Shown here piece by piece: positions 16,810 through 26,046 of a DNA stretch of 64,000 nt. The position numbers and the translations under genes were made by a program. How positions within the stretch are numbered: position 1 is the stretch's first letter; each line of letters begins with the position of its first letter. The notes under the pieces are model-generated. The model was not told where the DNA came from, ran no database searches, and saw only the letters and a program-made list of their open reading frames with translations. Source of the DNA: Actinorugispora endophytica (lineage in GTDB: Bacteria > Actinomycetota > Actinomycetes > Streptosporangiales > Streptosporangiaceae); contig NZ_SNYN01000001.1 of the NCBI RefSeq assembly GCF_004363075.1, positions 749,602 through 813,601 of the forward strand. The letters are read 5' to 3'.

Positions 16810-17307
16810 ATGACCGTCACCGTCACACACGGCGACATCCTCGCCACCCCCGGCACCCCCGGCATCCCCGGTGCCCTCGGTGCCCTCGGCATCCCCGGAA
16901 CCCCCGGCACTCTCGACACCGGACGGCAGGACGCGCACCTCGCCGCACTCATCCGGCGACTCGCCGACCTCCGCCCCGAGATCGCCGTCGGATGGACACC
17001 GCCCCCGACCCCCGCACCGGCCCCCACACCCACCCCCGCGCCGCGACCGCCCCGCTTCCTGCCAGACCCCCGCTTCCTGCACCCGCTCGAACCGCACCCC
17101 GTCACCGGGCGCTGGCCCACCCGCGACGACTTCCCCGCCGACCGCGAGCGCGCCGACTCCATCGCCCGCCTGCGCGCCATCGCCGCCGGAACCCACCGAC
17201 ACGGCGACCACTGGCCCGCCCACGCCACACCCGACTACTACGCCCGCAAACGCAGGCCCACCCTCTGGCAGCGCGTCACCCGGACCGTCCGCGCGCTCCT
17301 CCGCTGA
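16810..17307 (+). CDS. Hypothetical protein with collagen-like and Pro-rich segments
   Basis: A 165-aa protein of unknown function. Residues about 13-33 consist of Gly-x-x repeats (GTPGIPG, GIPGTPGT), residues 62-80 are alternating Pro with Ala and Thr, and the C-terminal third (RWPTRDDFPADRERADSIARL) is helical and basic, ending in WQRVTRTVRALLR. GGAAAGGA precedes the ATG by 9 nt. No signal peptide is visible. The repeats may only reflect GC-rich slippage, but the frame is well kept over its full length. Confidence 0.6.
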   Translation: MTVTVTHGDILATPGTPGIPGALGALGIPGTPGTLDTGRQDAHLAALIRRLADLRPEIAVGWTPPPTPAPAPTPTPAPRPPRFLPDPRFLHPLEPHPVTGRWPTRDDFPADRERADSIARLRAIAAGTHRHGDHWPAHATPDYYARKRRPTLWQRVTRTVRALLR

Positions 17308-17310
17308 GGC

Positions 17311-18213
17311 CTACCCGCCCCGCAGGTGGTCGCGGAGGGCCCGGGCCACCCGGCCCATCAGTGCCTCCGCTCCCGGCTGGCTGATGGCGGGGACGCTCGA
17401 CTCCGTGAGGGCGGCCACGGCGAACGCCTGGCCGTCGGCGTGCTCGACGACGCCGATCTCGTGGCGGAGGTTGAGGAGGGTCCCGGTCTTGGAGGACCAC
17501 TTCGACGCGTCGGAGCTGAAGTCGGGCGCCAGCCGGTGCCTCAGGACGTTGTCGCCCATGAGCGCCCGCACCCGCTCCGCGACCTCCGGGGCGATCGCGG
17601 AGGGCGTCCACAGCGCCCGCAGCAGGTCGACGCACGCCCGCGCGGATCCCGAGTTCGCGCGGGTGACGTCGAGCTGGGCCACCCGGTGCCCGCGCCCGGC
17701 CGTCCCCGCCCCGATGGCCAGGGAGTGGGCGAGGTGGACGTCGTCGGGGTCGAGGCGCTCCGCCGGGGTCTCGTTGAGGTCGCGGATCGTGTGCCGGACG
17801 GTGATGCCCCGGAGCCCGACCGCCTGGAGCGACCTCGCGACCTCGGCGGGCGGGGTGAGGTCGAACAGCGCGTCCGCCGCCGTGCCGTCGCTCATCGAGG
17901 TGCTGAGGTAGACCAGGTCGTCGATCGCGACCAGGGCCGGATGCCGGAACTTGCTGAGCCCGGTGGGCCCCGGGGCGGTGATCCCGCCCGGACGCACCAG
18001 GATCCGCTCGGCTCCGTCGAGTTCGCCCCTCCGGACGCGTTCGAGCGTGGCGACGGCGAGCGGGACCTTGACGAGGGAGGCGATGGGGAACACCAGGTCC
18101 GGCTCGATCCCGACCTCGTCCCCCGAGTGCAGGTCCCGCACGAGGAACGACCCGCGCAGGCCCGCGTCGTCGAGCGCGCTCCGCAGCTCCCGGAGGAGGG
18201 CCTCGGCGCTCAC
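17311..18213 (-). CDS. blaB: BlaB-like penicillin-interactive serine hydrolase
   Basis: A 300-aa protein with the class A beta-lactamase motifs SLVK (Ser46-Lys49), SDG (108-110) and KTG (242-244), but no Glu166-type ExxLN motif and no signal peptide. In Streptomyces cacaoi the cytoplasmic BlaB has the same features and is needed, together with the LysR protein BlaA, to induce the beta-lactamase. The gene order here is the same: blaB follows blaA with GTGA overlap of stop and start, and bla is divergent. It is most likely a sensor or cofactor in induction rather than a resistance enzyme. The absence of the deacylation Glu is read from sequence only. Confidence 0.8.
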   Translation of the reverse strand: MSAEALLRELRSALDDAGLRGSFLVRDLHSGDEVGIEPDLVFPIASLVKVPLAVATLERVRRGELDGAERILVRPGGITAPGPTGLSKFRHPALVAIDDLVYLSTSMSDGTAADALFDLTPPAEVARSLQAVGLRGITVRHTIRDLNETPAERLDPDDVHLAHSLAIGAGTAGRGHRVAQLDVTRANSGSARACVDLLRALWTPSAIAPEVAERVRALMGDNVLRHRLAPDFSSDASKWSSKTGTLLNLRHEIGVVEHADGQAFAVAALTESSVPAISQPGAEALMGRVARALRDHLRGG

Positions 18214-19100
18214 CCGGCCTCCTCGTCCGGGACGGGCGCGCCGAGGCACCGGGCGATCCCGTCCCCGAGGAGCGTCCGGACGCGCTCCGCCTCGTCCCCG
18301 TCCCCCGCGAACACGTCGAAGCCGCGTTCGAGGCCGATCTCGCCGATCGGACGCCAGTGCAGCCCCAGCTCCCCGGCCTGCTTGGGCGAGGACAGCAGGA
18401 AGTCGGCCGAGCCGAGGACCTCGGCCACCGCCGACGTGAGGGACCCCGCGACGGCGACCTGCGCGGGCTGGAGGCCGACGGCGTCCCCGAGCCGGACCAC
18501 GCGGTCGCGGATGTGCGGGACGTCGTCCTCGGGTTGGATCCAGACGCGGCGCCCCGGAGACGGGTCGGCGCGGCCGACCCGGAGGGTCTCGACGTAGACG
18601 GTGTCCGCGCGGGGCGCGGCCGCGCTCGCCAGCCCCAGCGGCACGGACCAGCGGCCCTCGCCCTGGGCCACCTCCGTGATGGCGGCACGCACCTGGCGGG
18701 TACGGAGGAGTTCCGCCCGCAAGGGCGGCGGGGCAGGGCGGAAGTCCAGGTGGACGCCTTTCCGGCGCCCCTCGGCGTCGAGGCGCGCCAGGTCCCGGGT
18801 GGAGCAGGTGTCGGGGACCGCGAGGCGGACGGGCCTGCGCCGGGCCCTCTCCGCGTCGTGCTCCATGGCCTCGGCCAGCTCGACCAGGCGCTTCGCCGAG
18901 GGCAGCATGTCGCGGCCGAACCGCGTGAGCGTCGCCCTGCGCGTCGACCGGTCGAACAGCCGCGCGCCCAGGTGCTTCTCCAGGGCCGCGACGCGGCGGC
19001 TCGCCACCGGTTGGGGGATGCGCGCGGCTGCCGCCCCGAGGGTGAAGCTGCCCCTCTCGCTCACGCTCACGAACGCCCGGCAGGCGCTGACCATGTCCAC
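18210..19100 (-). CDS. blaA: LysR-family regulator, BlaA-like
   Basis: A 296-aa LysR protein. Residues 1-60 form the winged HTH ([36 protein letters not shown]), and the rest is a periplasmic-binding-like effector domain. It is divergent from the class A beta-lactamase gene 217 bp away and translationally coupled to the blaB-like gene. By analogy with S. cacaoi BlaA it should activate bla when beta-lactam or wall fragments are sensed. Effector not known from sequence. Confidence 0.85.
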   Translation of the reverse strand: MDMVSACRAFVSVSERGSFTLGAAAARIPQPVASRRVAALEKHLGARLFDRSTRRATLTRFGRDMLPSAKRLVELAEAMEHDAERARRRPVRLAVPDTCSTRDLARLDAEGRRKGVHLDFRPAPPPLRAELLRTRQVRAAITEVAQGEGRWSVPLGLASAAAPRADTVYVETLRVGRADPSPGRRVWIQPEDDVPHIRDRVVRLGDAVGLQPAQVAVAGSLTSAVAEVLGSADFLLSSPKQAGELGLHWRPIGEIGLERGFDVFAGDGDEAERVRTLLGDGIARCLGAPVPDEEAG

Positions 19101-19111
19101 GTCCAGAGGCT

Positions 19112-19126
19112 ATGCCGTTTCCGCAT
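19112..19126. promoter_or_regulatory. Candidate LysR binding site
   Basis: ATGC-N7-GCAT, fitting the T-N11-A dyad of LysR operators, lies 12 bp upstream of the blaA-like start in the shared promoter region with bla. Confidence 0.45.
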
Positions 19127-19266
19127 CGAACCGCTCGTTTTTGTCTTCGACAGCATCGGTCCCCTCGGTGAGACTTCCCGATGGCACCCGAAAGTGGTCG
19201 CGCGATCACGCGAGGGGCCGACCGGAGGCGACTCCGGCACGCGGTCCGGACGCCGTCGCGGACCCC

Positions 19267-19298
19267 GAGAACCCGAGAACCCGAGAACCCGAGAACCC
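19267..19298 (+). repeat. Tandem 8-bp repeat in bla leader
   Basis: Four perfect GAGAACCC units run head to tail, ending 19 bp before the bla ATG. Copy-number change by slippage would shift the leader in 8-bp steps. Confidence 0.85.
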
Positions 19299-19317
19299 GA
19301 GGACAGGACACCGACCC

Positions 19318-20232
19318 ATGCCGATCCAGCTCACCCCACGCGTGAAGTTCGCCGCCCTGGCGGCGGCCGCGCTCATCCCGCTCACCGGCTGCGCGGCGGC
19401 CGACGACGCCCCCGCGCTCGAGGCGGCCGCCGGGACGGCGGAGTCCCCCGCGCCCTACGAGGAGGAGTTCGAGCGGCTCGAAGGCGAGTTCGACGCCCGC
19501 CTCGGCGTCTACGCGGTGGACACCGGCACCGACGAAGCCGTCGCCTTCAACGCCGACGAGCGGTTCGCCTACGCCTCCACGCACAAGGCGTTCTCCGTCG
19601 CCGCCGTGCTCCGGCAGAACTCGGTCGAGGAGCTCGACGAGGTCGTCACCTACACCGAGGACGACCTGGTCGACCACTCCCCCGTCACCGAGCGGCACGT
19701 GGACACCGGCATGACGCTGCGCGAGATCGGCGACGCCGCCGTCCGCTACAGCGACAACACGGCCGCGAACCTGCTCTTCGAGGAGCTCGGCGGCCCCGAG
19801 GGCCTGGACGCCGCGCTGGAGGAGGTCGGCGACGACGTCACCCAGGTCGACCGGATCGAGACCGAGCTGAACGAGGCCGTACCCGGGGACCCCCGCGACA
19901 CCAGCACCCCCCGCGCCATGGCCACCACCCTCCGCGAGTACGCGCTCGGCGACGCCCTGCCTGCCGGGAAGCGCGTGATCCTCACGGACATGCTCCAGGG
20001 GAACACGACCGGGGACGCGCTGATCCGCGCCGGGGTCCCCGACGGCTGGGAGGTCGGCGACAAGACCGGGGCCGGCGGCTACGGGACGCGCAACGACATC
20101 GCCGTCCTCTGGCCCCCGCACGGCGACCCCGTCGTCCTCGCCGTCATGTCCAGCCGCGACGCCGAGGACGCCGAGCACGACGACGCGCTCATCGCCGAGG
20201 CCGCCGAGGTCGTCGTCGACGCCCTGGCGTAG
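19318..20232 (+). CDS. bla: Class A beta-lactamase, lipoprotein
   Basis: A 304-aa precursor with a lipobox (LTGC, Cys25), so the enzyme is probably lipid-anchored outside the membrane. All class A catalytic motifs are present: STHK (Ser87-Lys90), SDN (145-147), ETELN (Glu181, the deacylating Glu) and KTG (249-251). It hydrolyses beta-lactams; the spectrum cannot be read. The divergent blaA/blaB-like genes point to induction. A strong hairpin closes the transcript. The leader contains four GAGAACCC tandem units. Confidence 0.92.
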   Translation: MPIQLTPRVKFAALAAAALIPLTGCAAADDAPALEAAAGTAESPAPYEEEFERLEGEFDARLGVYAVDTGTDEAVAFNADERFAYASTHKAFSVAAVLRQNSVEELDEVVTYTEDDLVDHSPVTERHVDTGMTLREIGDAAVRYSDNTAANLLFEELGGPEGLDAALEEVGDDVTQVDRIETELNEAVPGDPRDTSTPRAMATTLREYALGDALPAGKRVILTDMLQGNTTGDALIRAGVPDGWEVGDKTGAGGYGTRNDIAVLWPPHGDPVVLAVMSSRDAEDAEHDDALIAEAAEVVVDALA

Positions 20233-20240
20233 GACCCGGA

Positions 20241-20275
20241 CCGGCCCGCGCGGACGACGCGTCCGCGCGGGCCGG
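20241..20275 (+). terminator. Terminator of bla
   Basis: Perfect 16-bp stem (20241-20256 and 20260-20275, CCGGCCCGCGCGGACG) with loop ACG, 8 bp after the stop. Confidence 0.8.
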
Positions 20276-20390
20276 AGGACGTCGTCCCCGGCGGCCGGGG
20301 GCGGCCCCCGCGGGGGACTCCCTCCGGCCGGGGACCGGGGTCACCCGCGGGAGGGAGGCGGTGGAGCGGCATCGCGGGGAGCATCGTCCC

Positions 20391-20924
20391 ATGAGCGCGT
20401 ACGAGAGGCCCCGGGCGGGCCGAGAGCACCGACTTTCCCCGGGCGTCCCCCGGTGGGCGAACATCGCGGCCCACGCCACCGCACTCGTCTCCCTGCCCTC
20501 GGGTCTGTGGCGGATCGCCCTGGTGGCCGGGGTCCCGCTGGTGGCGTTCGACACCAGCCGCATAGGGGTCTGGGAGTCCGTCTACATCGTCTCGCTCAGC
20601 GTGGTCCTGGAGGGGCTGGCGTTCCTGACGCTCGGTCTGGTCCGGCCGTGGGGCGAGACCGTGCCCCGCTGGGTCCCGCTCCTCGCGGGCCGCCGGATCC
20701 CGCCGCTCGCCGTGACCGTCCCGGCGCTGTCGGGAGCGGCCGCGCTGACCTGCCTCTGGGGGTACGGCTGCTACGCCATGGCCGTCCTTCCCCCCATCGG
20801 CACGCCGGTCCAGCACGCGGTCCTCGTCGCCTGCTACGCGCCGCTGCTGCTCTGGGGACCGCTGCTCGTGGCGGTCACGGCCCACTACCACCGGCGCAGA
20901 CGTGCCGAGCCCTCGCGCGTCTGA
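20391..20924 (+). CDS. Hypothetical four-helix membrane protein
   Basis: A 177-aa protein with four hydrophobic helices (about 25-50, 60-85, 103-130 and 140-165) and a basic C-terminus. Related proteins are common, unnamed actinobacterial membrane proteins of about this length. GGGGAGC precedes the ATG. No neighbours suggest a function. Confidence 0.75.
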   Translation: MSAYERPRAGREHRLSPGVPRWANIAAHATALVSLPSGLWRIALVAGVPLVAFDTSRIGVWESVYIVSLSVVLEGLAFLTLGLVRPWGETVPRWVPLLAGRRIPPLAVTVPALSGAAALTCLWGYGCYAMAVLPPIGTPVQHAVLVACYAPLLLWGPLLVAVTAHYHRRRRAEPSRV

Positions 20925-21072
20925 CCCGGTCCGCGCCCGGCGGCCTCCTTCTCCCCGTCCTTCTTCCGGTCCCGGCCGGTCCGCTACGGCCGGGGAACGT
21001 CACCCCCGTGTGCCAGGATGTGCCGGGCCGCCGGTCGCGGCCGGACGCCAGCCGACGAGGAGGAGCCCTCCC

Positions 21073-21468
21073 ATGACCCCGCAGCAGTTCATCGACGCCG
21101 CGCTGTGGTTCCCCGAGTCCGTCGAGACCGAGCCGTTCGGGCCGGGAACGCTCGTGTACAAGGTCGCGGGGAAGATGTTCGCCCTGCTCGGCGCCCCCTC
21201 CGGCGACGACCCCGCGCGCGTCACGCTCAAGTGCGAGCCCGGCCTCGCGCTGGAGCTGCGCGCCGAGTTCACCGCCGTGACCGCCGGGTACCACACCGAC
21301 AAGCGGCACTGGAACACCGTCGTCCTGGACGGGACCGTGCCCGACGACGAGCTGCTGGAGATGCTCCGGCACTCCTACCAGCGGGTCGTCGCGGGGCTGC
21401 GCAAGGCCGACCGCGAGCGGCTGCTCGCCGTGCTGGGCGAGGACGCGCCCCCGCCGCCGTCCGGGTGA
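21073..21468 (+). CDS. MmcQ/YjbR-family protein
   Basis: A 131-aa cytoplasmic protein of the YjbR (CyaY-like fold) family, recognised by the sequence of segments FPESVETEPFGPGTLVYKVAGKMFAL, the LKCEP strand, VTAGYHTDKRHWNTV and the C-terminal SYQRVVAGL helix. These proteins are described as DNA-binding by fold, without a defined target. AGGAGGAG precedes the ATG by 9 nt. It converges on the AraC gene. Confidence 0.88.
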   Translation: MTPQQFIDAALWFPESVETEPFGPGTLVYKVAGKMFALLGAPSGDDPARVTLKCEPGLALELRAEFTAVTAGYHTDKRHWNTVVLDGTVPDDELLEMLRHSYQRVVAGLRKADRERLLAVLGEDAPPPPSG

Positions 21469-21480
21469 CCCGCGCCCGCC

Positions 21481-22299
21481 TCACCCGGAGGCGGACCGCC
21501 GTCTGCCCGCGGCGCGCGCGTAGTGGCCCGGGGTGGTGCCGACGACCCGCCTGAAGTGGCGGGTCAGGTGGGACTGGTCGTAGAACCCGGCGGCGGCCGC
21601 GACGGCCCCGGCGGGCTGCCCGGCGAGCAGCAGCCGACGGGCGAGGTCGATCCGGCGCGCCGTCAGGTACTGGTGCGGCGCCATGCCGAACTCGCGGCCG
21701 AACGCCCTCACCAGGTGCGTGGGGTGCGCGTGCAGCAGGGCCGCCGCCTCCTCCAGCGTCACCCCCCGGCGGACGCGCTCGTCGAGGAGCCCGCGCAGGC
21801 CCCGGGCGAGGCGCCGGTCGCGGCGCGGCGGCGGTGGCGGGACCCGGTGCCGCAGGTGCCACCGCAGCCGATCGAGGATCAGGGCCAGGCGGCCCTCCGC
21901 CTCGAACTCCTCGCCGGGAAGCGCCAGGGCCCCGTGCAGCCGGTGGACCCGGCGGCGCAGGACGGGGTCGTCCAGGGTCGGGCCGTCCACCGCGCTCCCG
22001 ATGAGGCCGTCGTCCAGCAGTGCCGCCTCCAGGTACAGCACCCGCTTGCGGAAGCCCCCGGGGGTGGCCGAGCAGCCGTTGTGCGGCACGTGCGGCGGCA
22101 GGATGGTCACCGGGCCGTTCAGCGCGCCGTGCTCGTGGCGGTCGAGGTCGTACCGCACCACGCCGTCGTCGACGAGCAGCAGCGTCCACGCGTCGTGGGT
22201 GTGCATGGGGTACGCGTGGTCGGTGAAACGGGCGTGGAAGACCTCCGCGACGCCTCCCACGGAGGGGCGCCACGCCTTGACGTCCGGGCGGGCGGCCAT
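21481..22299 (-). CDS. AraC-family transcriptional regulator
   Basis: A 272-aa regulator. The N-terminal cupin (YPMHTHDAWTLLLVDDGVVRYDLD, ILPPHVPHNG) binds an unknown ligand, and the C-terminal double HTH (VTLEEAAALLHAHPTHLVRAFGREFG, then GFYDQSHLTRHFRRVVGTTPGHY) is intact. It is divergent from a DUF2000 gene, a recurrent pairing in actinobacteria, which it probably controls. Start at 22299 is chosen; an ATG five codons earlier is possible. Confidence 0.88.
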   Translation of the reverse strand: MAARPDVKAWRPSVGGVAEVFHARFTDHAYPMHTHDAWTLLLVDDGVVRYDLDRHEHGALNGPVTILPPHVPHNGCSATPGGFRKRVLYLEAALLDDGLIGSAVDGPTLDDPVLRRRVHRLHGALALPGEEFEAEGRLALILDRLRWHLRHRVPPPPPRRDRRLARGLRGLLDERVRRGVTLEEAAALLHAHPTHLVRAFGREFGMAPHQYLTARRIDLARRLLLAGQPAGAVAAAAGFYDQSHLTRHFRRVVGTTPGHYARAAGRRRSASG

Positions 22300-22349
22300 G
22301 CCAGGATCGTACAAGACCGCGCACCGGCCCCGGCGGCAGAATCCGGGGC

Positions 22350-22781
22350 ATGGAAACCGAGAACCCTCCCGTCCGCTTCGACACCAAGATCGCCGTCCTG
22401 CTCCGCGACGACCTGCACACCTGGCAGCGCCTCAACGTGACGGCCTTCCTCGTCAGCGGGATCGGCACGGCGGTCCCGGAGGTGGTCGGCGAACCCTACG
22501 TCGACGCCGGGGACGCCGGGTACCTGCCGATGTTCCGCCAGCCCGTGCTCGTGTTCGCCGGGTCCAAGGAGGTGCTGACCGGGGCGCACGCCCGCGCGCT
22601 CGGACGCGGCACGGCCATGTCGGTGTTCACCTCGGACCTGTTCGCCACCGGCAACGACCGCGACAACCGCGCCGCCGTGCGGGCGGTCCCGACGGACCAG
22701 CTGGACCTGGTCGGCCTGGCCGTCCACGGCCCGCGCAACGCCGTGGACAAGATCCTCAAGGGCGCGGTCATGCACCCCTGA
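22350..22781 (+). CDS. DUF2000-family protein
   Basis: A 143-aa protein of the DUF2000 family (FDTKIAVLLRDDLHTWQRLNVTAFLVSG, PMFRQPVLVFAG, VHGPRNAVDKILKG). Structures in this family resemble peptidyl-tRNA hydrolase-like folds, but the biochemical role is not established. The divergent AraC gene is its likely regulator. A perfect hairpin separates it from the convergent deacetylase gene. Confidence 0.85.
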   Translation: METENPPVRFDTKIAVLLRDDLHTWQRLNVTAFLVSGIGTAVPEVVGEPYVDAGDAGYLPMFRQPVLVFAGSKEVLTGAHARALGRGTAMSVFTSDLFATGNDRDNRAAVRAVPTDQLDLVGLAVHGPRNAVDKILKGAVMHP

Positions 22782-22798
22782 GCCTCAGCGCGCGTCCC

Positions 22799-22822
22799 CC
22801 GGTCCGCTCCGGAGCGGACCGG
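22799..22822. terminator. Bidirectional terminator palindrome
   Basis: A perfect 24-bp palindrome centred on GCTCCGGAGC lies exactly between the convergent DUF2000 and deacetylase genes, touching the stop of the latter. Confidence 0.7.
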
Positions 22823-23701
22823 TCAGGAGCGGGGGTTGCGGCGCTTGAAGTCGTCGGCGATCTCGTCGAAGGTGACCCAGCGGACGCCCTCGTGGCCGTT
22901 GATGTGCTCGATGAGCCGCTCGTGCATGAGCAGGGACTGCGGGCGGCCCGAGACGTCGGGATGGACCGTCATGGTGAACACCGCGTAGTCGCTCTCGCGG
23001 TAGACCCAGTCGAACTGGTCCTTCCACATCTGCTCGAGGTCGCGCGGGCTGACGAACCCGTGGCTGTTCGGGCTGGACTTGACGAACATCATGGGAGGCA
23101 GGTCGTCCAGGTACCAGGACGCGGGGATCTCGACGAGGTCGGTCTCGGCGCCGCGCTCCAGCGGCCTCATCCACTCCCGGGCGGGCCGGTCGTAGTCGAT
23201 CTTGGTCCAGGAGTCGCCGACGCGGACGTAGTAGGGCTCGAAGTCCCTGTGCATGAGGGAGTGGTCGTACTTGATGCCGCGTTCGAGCAGCAGCTCGTTG
23301 GTGACGGGGGAGAACTCCCACCACGGCGCGACGTAGCCGGTGGGGCGGCGGCCCGTGCGGTTCTCGATCAGCTCGACGCAGTGGTCCAGGACGGCCGCCT
23401 CCTGCTCGCGGCTCATCGCGATGGGGTTCTCGTGGCTGTAGCCGTGCACGCCGATCTCGTGCCCGGCCTCGACGCACCGCGCGAACTCCCCGGGGAACGT
23501 CTCGATCGAGTGCCCCGGCCAGAACCAGGTCGTGGGGATCTGCGCCCTGCGGAACAGCTCCAGCATGCGCGGCACGCCGACCTCTCCCGCGAAGAGCCCG
23601 CGCGAGATGTCGCAGGGGGAGTCCTCGCCCCCGTAGGAGCCGAGCCACCCGCCCACGGCGTCCACGTCGACGCCGTACGCCACCAGGATCTCCTTCGCCA
23701 T
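22823..23701 (-). CDS. Polysaccharide deacetylase-fold hydrolase (imidase/PgdA-like)
   Basis: A 292-aa NodB-fold protein with no signal peptide. It begins [24 protein letters not shown] and contains [11 protein letters not shown] (metal ligands) and [10 protein letters not shown]. This pattern is that of the HP0310/PuuE-like branch, whose members act on cyclic amides such as allantoin or imides rather than on polymers. It follows an asparaginase gene by 65 bp in the same direction under an upstream LacI-type operator. Together they suggest a small amide-degradation pathway in which ring opening is followed by amide hydrolysis. The substrate assignment is inference. Confidence 0.82.
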   Translation of the reverse strand: MAKEILVAYGVDVDAVGGWLGSYGGEDSPCDISRGLFAGEVGVPRMLELFRRAQIPTTWFWPGHSIETFPGEFARCVEAGHEIGVHGYSHENPIAMSREQEAAVLDHCVELIENRTGRRPTGYVAPWWEFSPVTNELLLERGIKYDHSLMHRDFEPYYVRVGDSWTKIDYDRPAREWMRPLERGAETDLVEIPASWYLDDLPPMMFVKSSPNSHGFVSPRDLEQMWKDQFDWVYRESDYAVFTMTVHPDVSGRPQSLLMHERLIEHINGHEGVRWVTFDEIADDFKRRNPRS

Positions 23702-23766
23702 GACGGCACTTCCTCTCGTTGTCTCGGTTCTCGGTCGGTGCCCGGGCCGGGGCCCGGGGTCAGGGG

Positions 23767-24786
23767 TCAGGGCCGGGGCTCCGCCGCGACGGCTCCGGCC
23801 TCGCGCAGCCACGTCCGGCAGCGCCGCGCCGGGGCGTCCGGGTCCGCCGCGCCGGACTCGGCGGACAGGGCGGCGGCCAGGAGCAGCCGCGCCTGCCAGG
23901 GCGAGAGGTCTCCGGCGAAGACCGCCCCGGCGGCGGCGAGGTCGGCCCCGCCTCCGTTGTAGAGGCCGACGACCGGCCCCGAACCGGTCCGGCTCGCCAT
24001 GACCACCGGGACGCCCGACTCCAGCAGGCCCAGGCACGCCCGGGTCACCGCCGGCGTGGCGTTCCCGGAGCCGAACCCGGCGACGACGACGCCGCGCGCG
24101 CCCGAGGCGACCGCGTGCTCCACCGCCGACGCGTCCGCCCCCAGGTACTGGCTGACGACGTCGACGCGCGGCAGGTCGGCGGCGCCCGGGGCGATCAGGG
24201 GCGCGGGGGCGGGGGCGGTCCGGTGGCGGCGCACCCCGGCCTCGTCGACGTGCCCCACGGGCCCGCGCCCGGGGGCGGAGAAGGCGTCCAGTCCGAGGCT
24301 CCGGGTCTTGCGCACGCCCACGGCGGGCAGCACCGCGTCGGCGAACACCACGGTGACGCCCGTCCCCCCGGCCTCGGGCGACGCCGCCCAGCGCAGCGCG
24401 GCGGCCAGGTTGCGGGGGCCGTCCGGCGCGGGGTCGTCGAACGGCCGCTGCGCGCCGGTCACGACGACCGGGGCGGTCCCCTCGTGCGCGAGCGCCAGGA
24501 GGAAGGCGGCCTCCTCCAGGGTGTCGGTGCCGTGGGTGACGACGACCCCGTCGGCGTCCCTCAGCGCGGCGCGCACCCGCGCGGCCAGGGCGAGCACGTC
24601 GGGGATCCCCGCCGCGAAGCTGGCGACGCTGTTCACGTCGTGCGTCTCGACGCGCGGGGGCACCGGGCCCCAGACGGCCTCGGCCGCGCGGAGCAGTCCG
24701 GCGGCGTCCACCTCGACCCGGCGCCCTCCGGGGGTCCCCCGCGTGGCGATGGTCCCGCCTGTCGCCAGGAGTGCAAGATGACGCAC
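23767..24786 (-). CDS. Asparaginase-family amidohydrolase
   Basis: A 339-aa cytoplasmic asparaginase with both catalytic threonine motifs: ATGGTIAT near residue 9 and [11 protein letters not shown] near residue 85. The [10 protein letters not shown] and GSGNATPA segments are also typical. It is the first gene of a two-gene operon with the imidase-like hydrolase. A perfect 14-bp palindrome of LacI type lies 20 bp upstream of the ATG, and the divergent gene encodes a LacI regulator. It may act on asparagine or on a ring-opened half-amide. Confidence 0.9.
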   Translation of the reverse strand: MRHLALLATGGTIATRGTPGGRRVEVDAAGLLRAAEAVWGPVPPRVETHDVNSVASFAAGIPDVLALAARVRAALRDADGVVVTHGTDTLEEAAFLLALAHEGTAPVVVTGAQRPFDDPAPDGPRNLAAALRWAASPEAGGTGVTVVFADAVLPAVGVRKTRSLGLDAFSAPGRGPVGHVDEAGVRRHRTAPAPAPLIAPGAADLPRVDVVSQYLGADASAVEHAVASGARGVVVAGFGSGNATPAVTRACLGLLESGVPVVMASRTGSGPVVGLYNGGGADLAAAGAVFAGDLSPWQARLLLAAALSAESGAADPDAPARRCRTWLREAGAVAAEPRP

Positions 24787-24806
24787 AGATCCTCCGCTAA
24801 CGTTTG

Positions 24807-24820
24807 CGCAATCGATTGCG
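24807..24820. promoter_or_regulatory. LacI-type operator
   Basis: The perfect palindrome CGCAATCGATTGCG, inside TTGCGCAATCGATTGCGTA, lies 20 bp upstream of the asparaginase start and 140 bp from the LacI start. Overlap with the promoter fits repression. Confidence 0.8.
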
Positions 24821-24960
24821 TATGATGATCCGCAACCGCCGGGGCCACGTCAAGGAGCGAAACGCAGAATTTACGAATTCGTGCATACGCGACCAATGCC
24901 GCGTGACGTACGGCAGAATGGCCACGGTCCGTGAGGCGGGGTGAAGGGGGGACGACGACG

Positions 24961-26034
24961 GTGGGCAGCGACTCTCCCGACCGCGGCGCGGGCACGCCCG
25001 GCCCGGACGCCCCCGGCGGGGAGCCCCACGGAACGGGCGGCCCCGTCCGGATGTCCGACGTGGCGCGCGCCACCGGGGTGCACATCACGACGGTGTCGCG
25101 CGCGCTGCGCGGCAGCGAGGGGGTCGGGAACGCCACCGCCGAACGCGTCCGCCGGGCCGCCCGGGAGCTCGGCTACCTGCCGCACCCGGCGGCGGCCAGC
25201 CTGCGGACCGGCCGCTCGAAGATGATCGGCGTCGTCGTGCCGCGCCTGACCGACCTCGTGCTCGCCACCGTCTACGAGGGCATCGAGGAGGGGTCGGCCG
25301 CCGCCGGCTACCAGGCGGTCGTCGCCAACAGCGGGGACGACCGCGCCGTCCAGCGGCTCCGCGTGGAGGCGCTGCTCGGCGCGCGCGTCGACGGGCTCAT
25401 CCTCGGCGACGCCCGGACCGACTCCCCGCTGGTGGGCGAACTCGTCGAACGCGGCGTCACGACCGTGCTCACCTCGCGCCGCCTCCCCGGCGTCCCCTCC
25501 GTCACCTGCGACGACCCCCTCGGCGGCGCGCTGGCCGCCGAGCACCTGCTGGGCCTCGGCCACCGCCGCGTCGCGGTCATCGCGGGCGAGCCGTACGCCT
25601 CGACGGGGATCGAGCGCACCGCAGGGTTCCTGCGCGCGTGCGCCGACGCCGGTGTGGACGTCCCGGCGGACCGCGTGCTGAACTCGCGGTTCGACGTCCG
25701 CGGCGGCCGCGAGGCCGCCGAGGCGCTCCTCGCCCTCTCGCCCCGGCCCACCGCGCTGTTCGCCGTGAACGACTTCGCCGCCATAGGCGCCATGGGCGCG
25801 ATCCGCGACGCCGGGCTGCGGGTCGGCGACGACATCGCGGTCGTCGGCTACAACGACGTGCCGCTCGCCTCCGAGCTGCCGGTCGCGCTGACGACGGTCC
25901 GCTCGCCGATGCGCGCGATGGGCCGCGAGGCCGCCCGGACGCTCGTCCGGCTCATCGCGGGCGAGGACGTCGAGTCCGCGCGGCTCCGTCCCGAACTGCG
26001 GGTCCGCGCGTCGAGCCTGGGCCGGGCCGGCTGA
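24961..26034 (+). CDS. LacI-family repressor
   Basis: A 357-aa regulator. After a Gly/Pro-rich N-terminal tail comes the LacI HTH (VRMSDVARATGVHITTVSRALRG) with hinge helix (AAASLRTGRSKMIG), then the periplasmic-binding-like sugar/effector domain ending in VALTTVRSP. GTG at 24961 is chosen because GGGGGGA lies 8 nt upstream; a GTG at 24931 would add ten residues. The palindrome before the divergent asparaginase gene is its probable operator. Its effector is probably a metabolite of that pathway. Confidence 0.87.
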   Translation: MGSDSPDRGAGTPGPDAPGGEPHGTGGPVRMSDVARATGVHITTVSRALRGSEGVGNATAERVRRAARELGYLPHPAAASLRTGRSKMIGVVVPRLTDLVLATVYEGIEEGSAAAGYQAVVANSGDDRAVQRLRVEALLGARVDGLILGDARTDSPLVGELVERGVTTVLTSRRLPGVPSVTCDDPLGGALAAEHLLGLGHRRVAVIAGEPYASTGIERTAGFLRACADAGVDVPADRVLNSRFDVRGGREAAEALLALSPRPTALFAVNDFAAIGAMGAIRDAGLRVGDDIAVVGYNDVPLASELPVALTTVRSPMRAMGREAARTLVRLIAGEDVESARLRPELRVRASSLGRAG

Positions 26035-26046
26035 CCCCCGGCGCGG

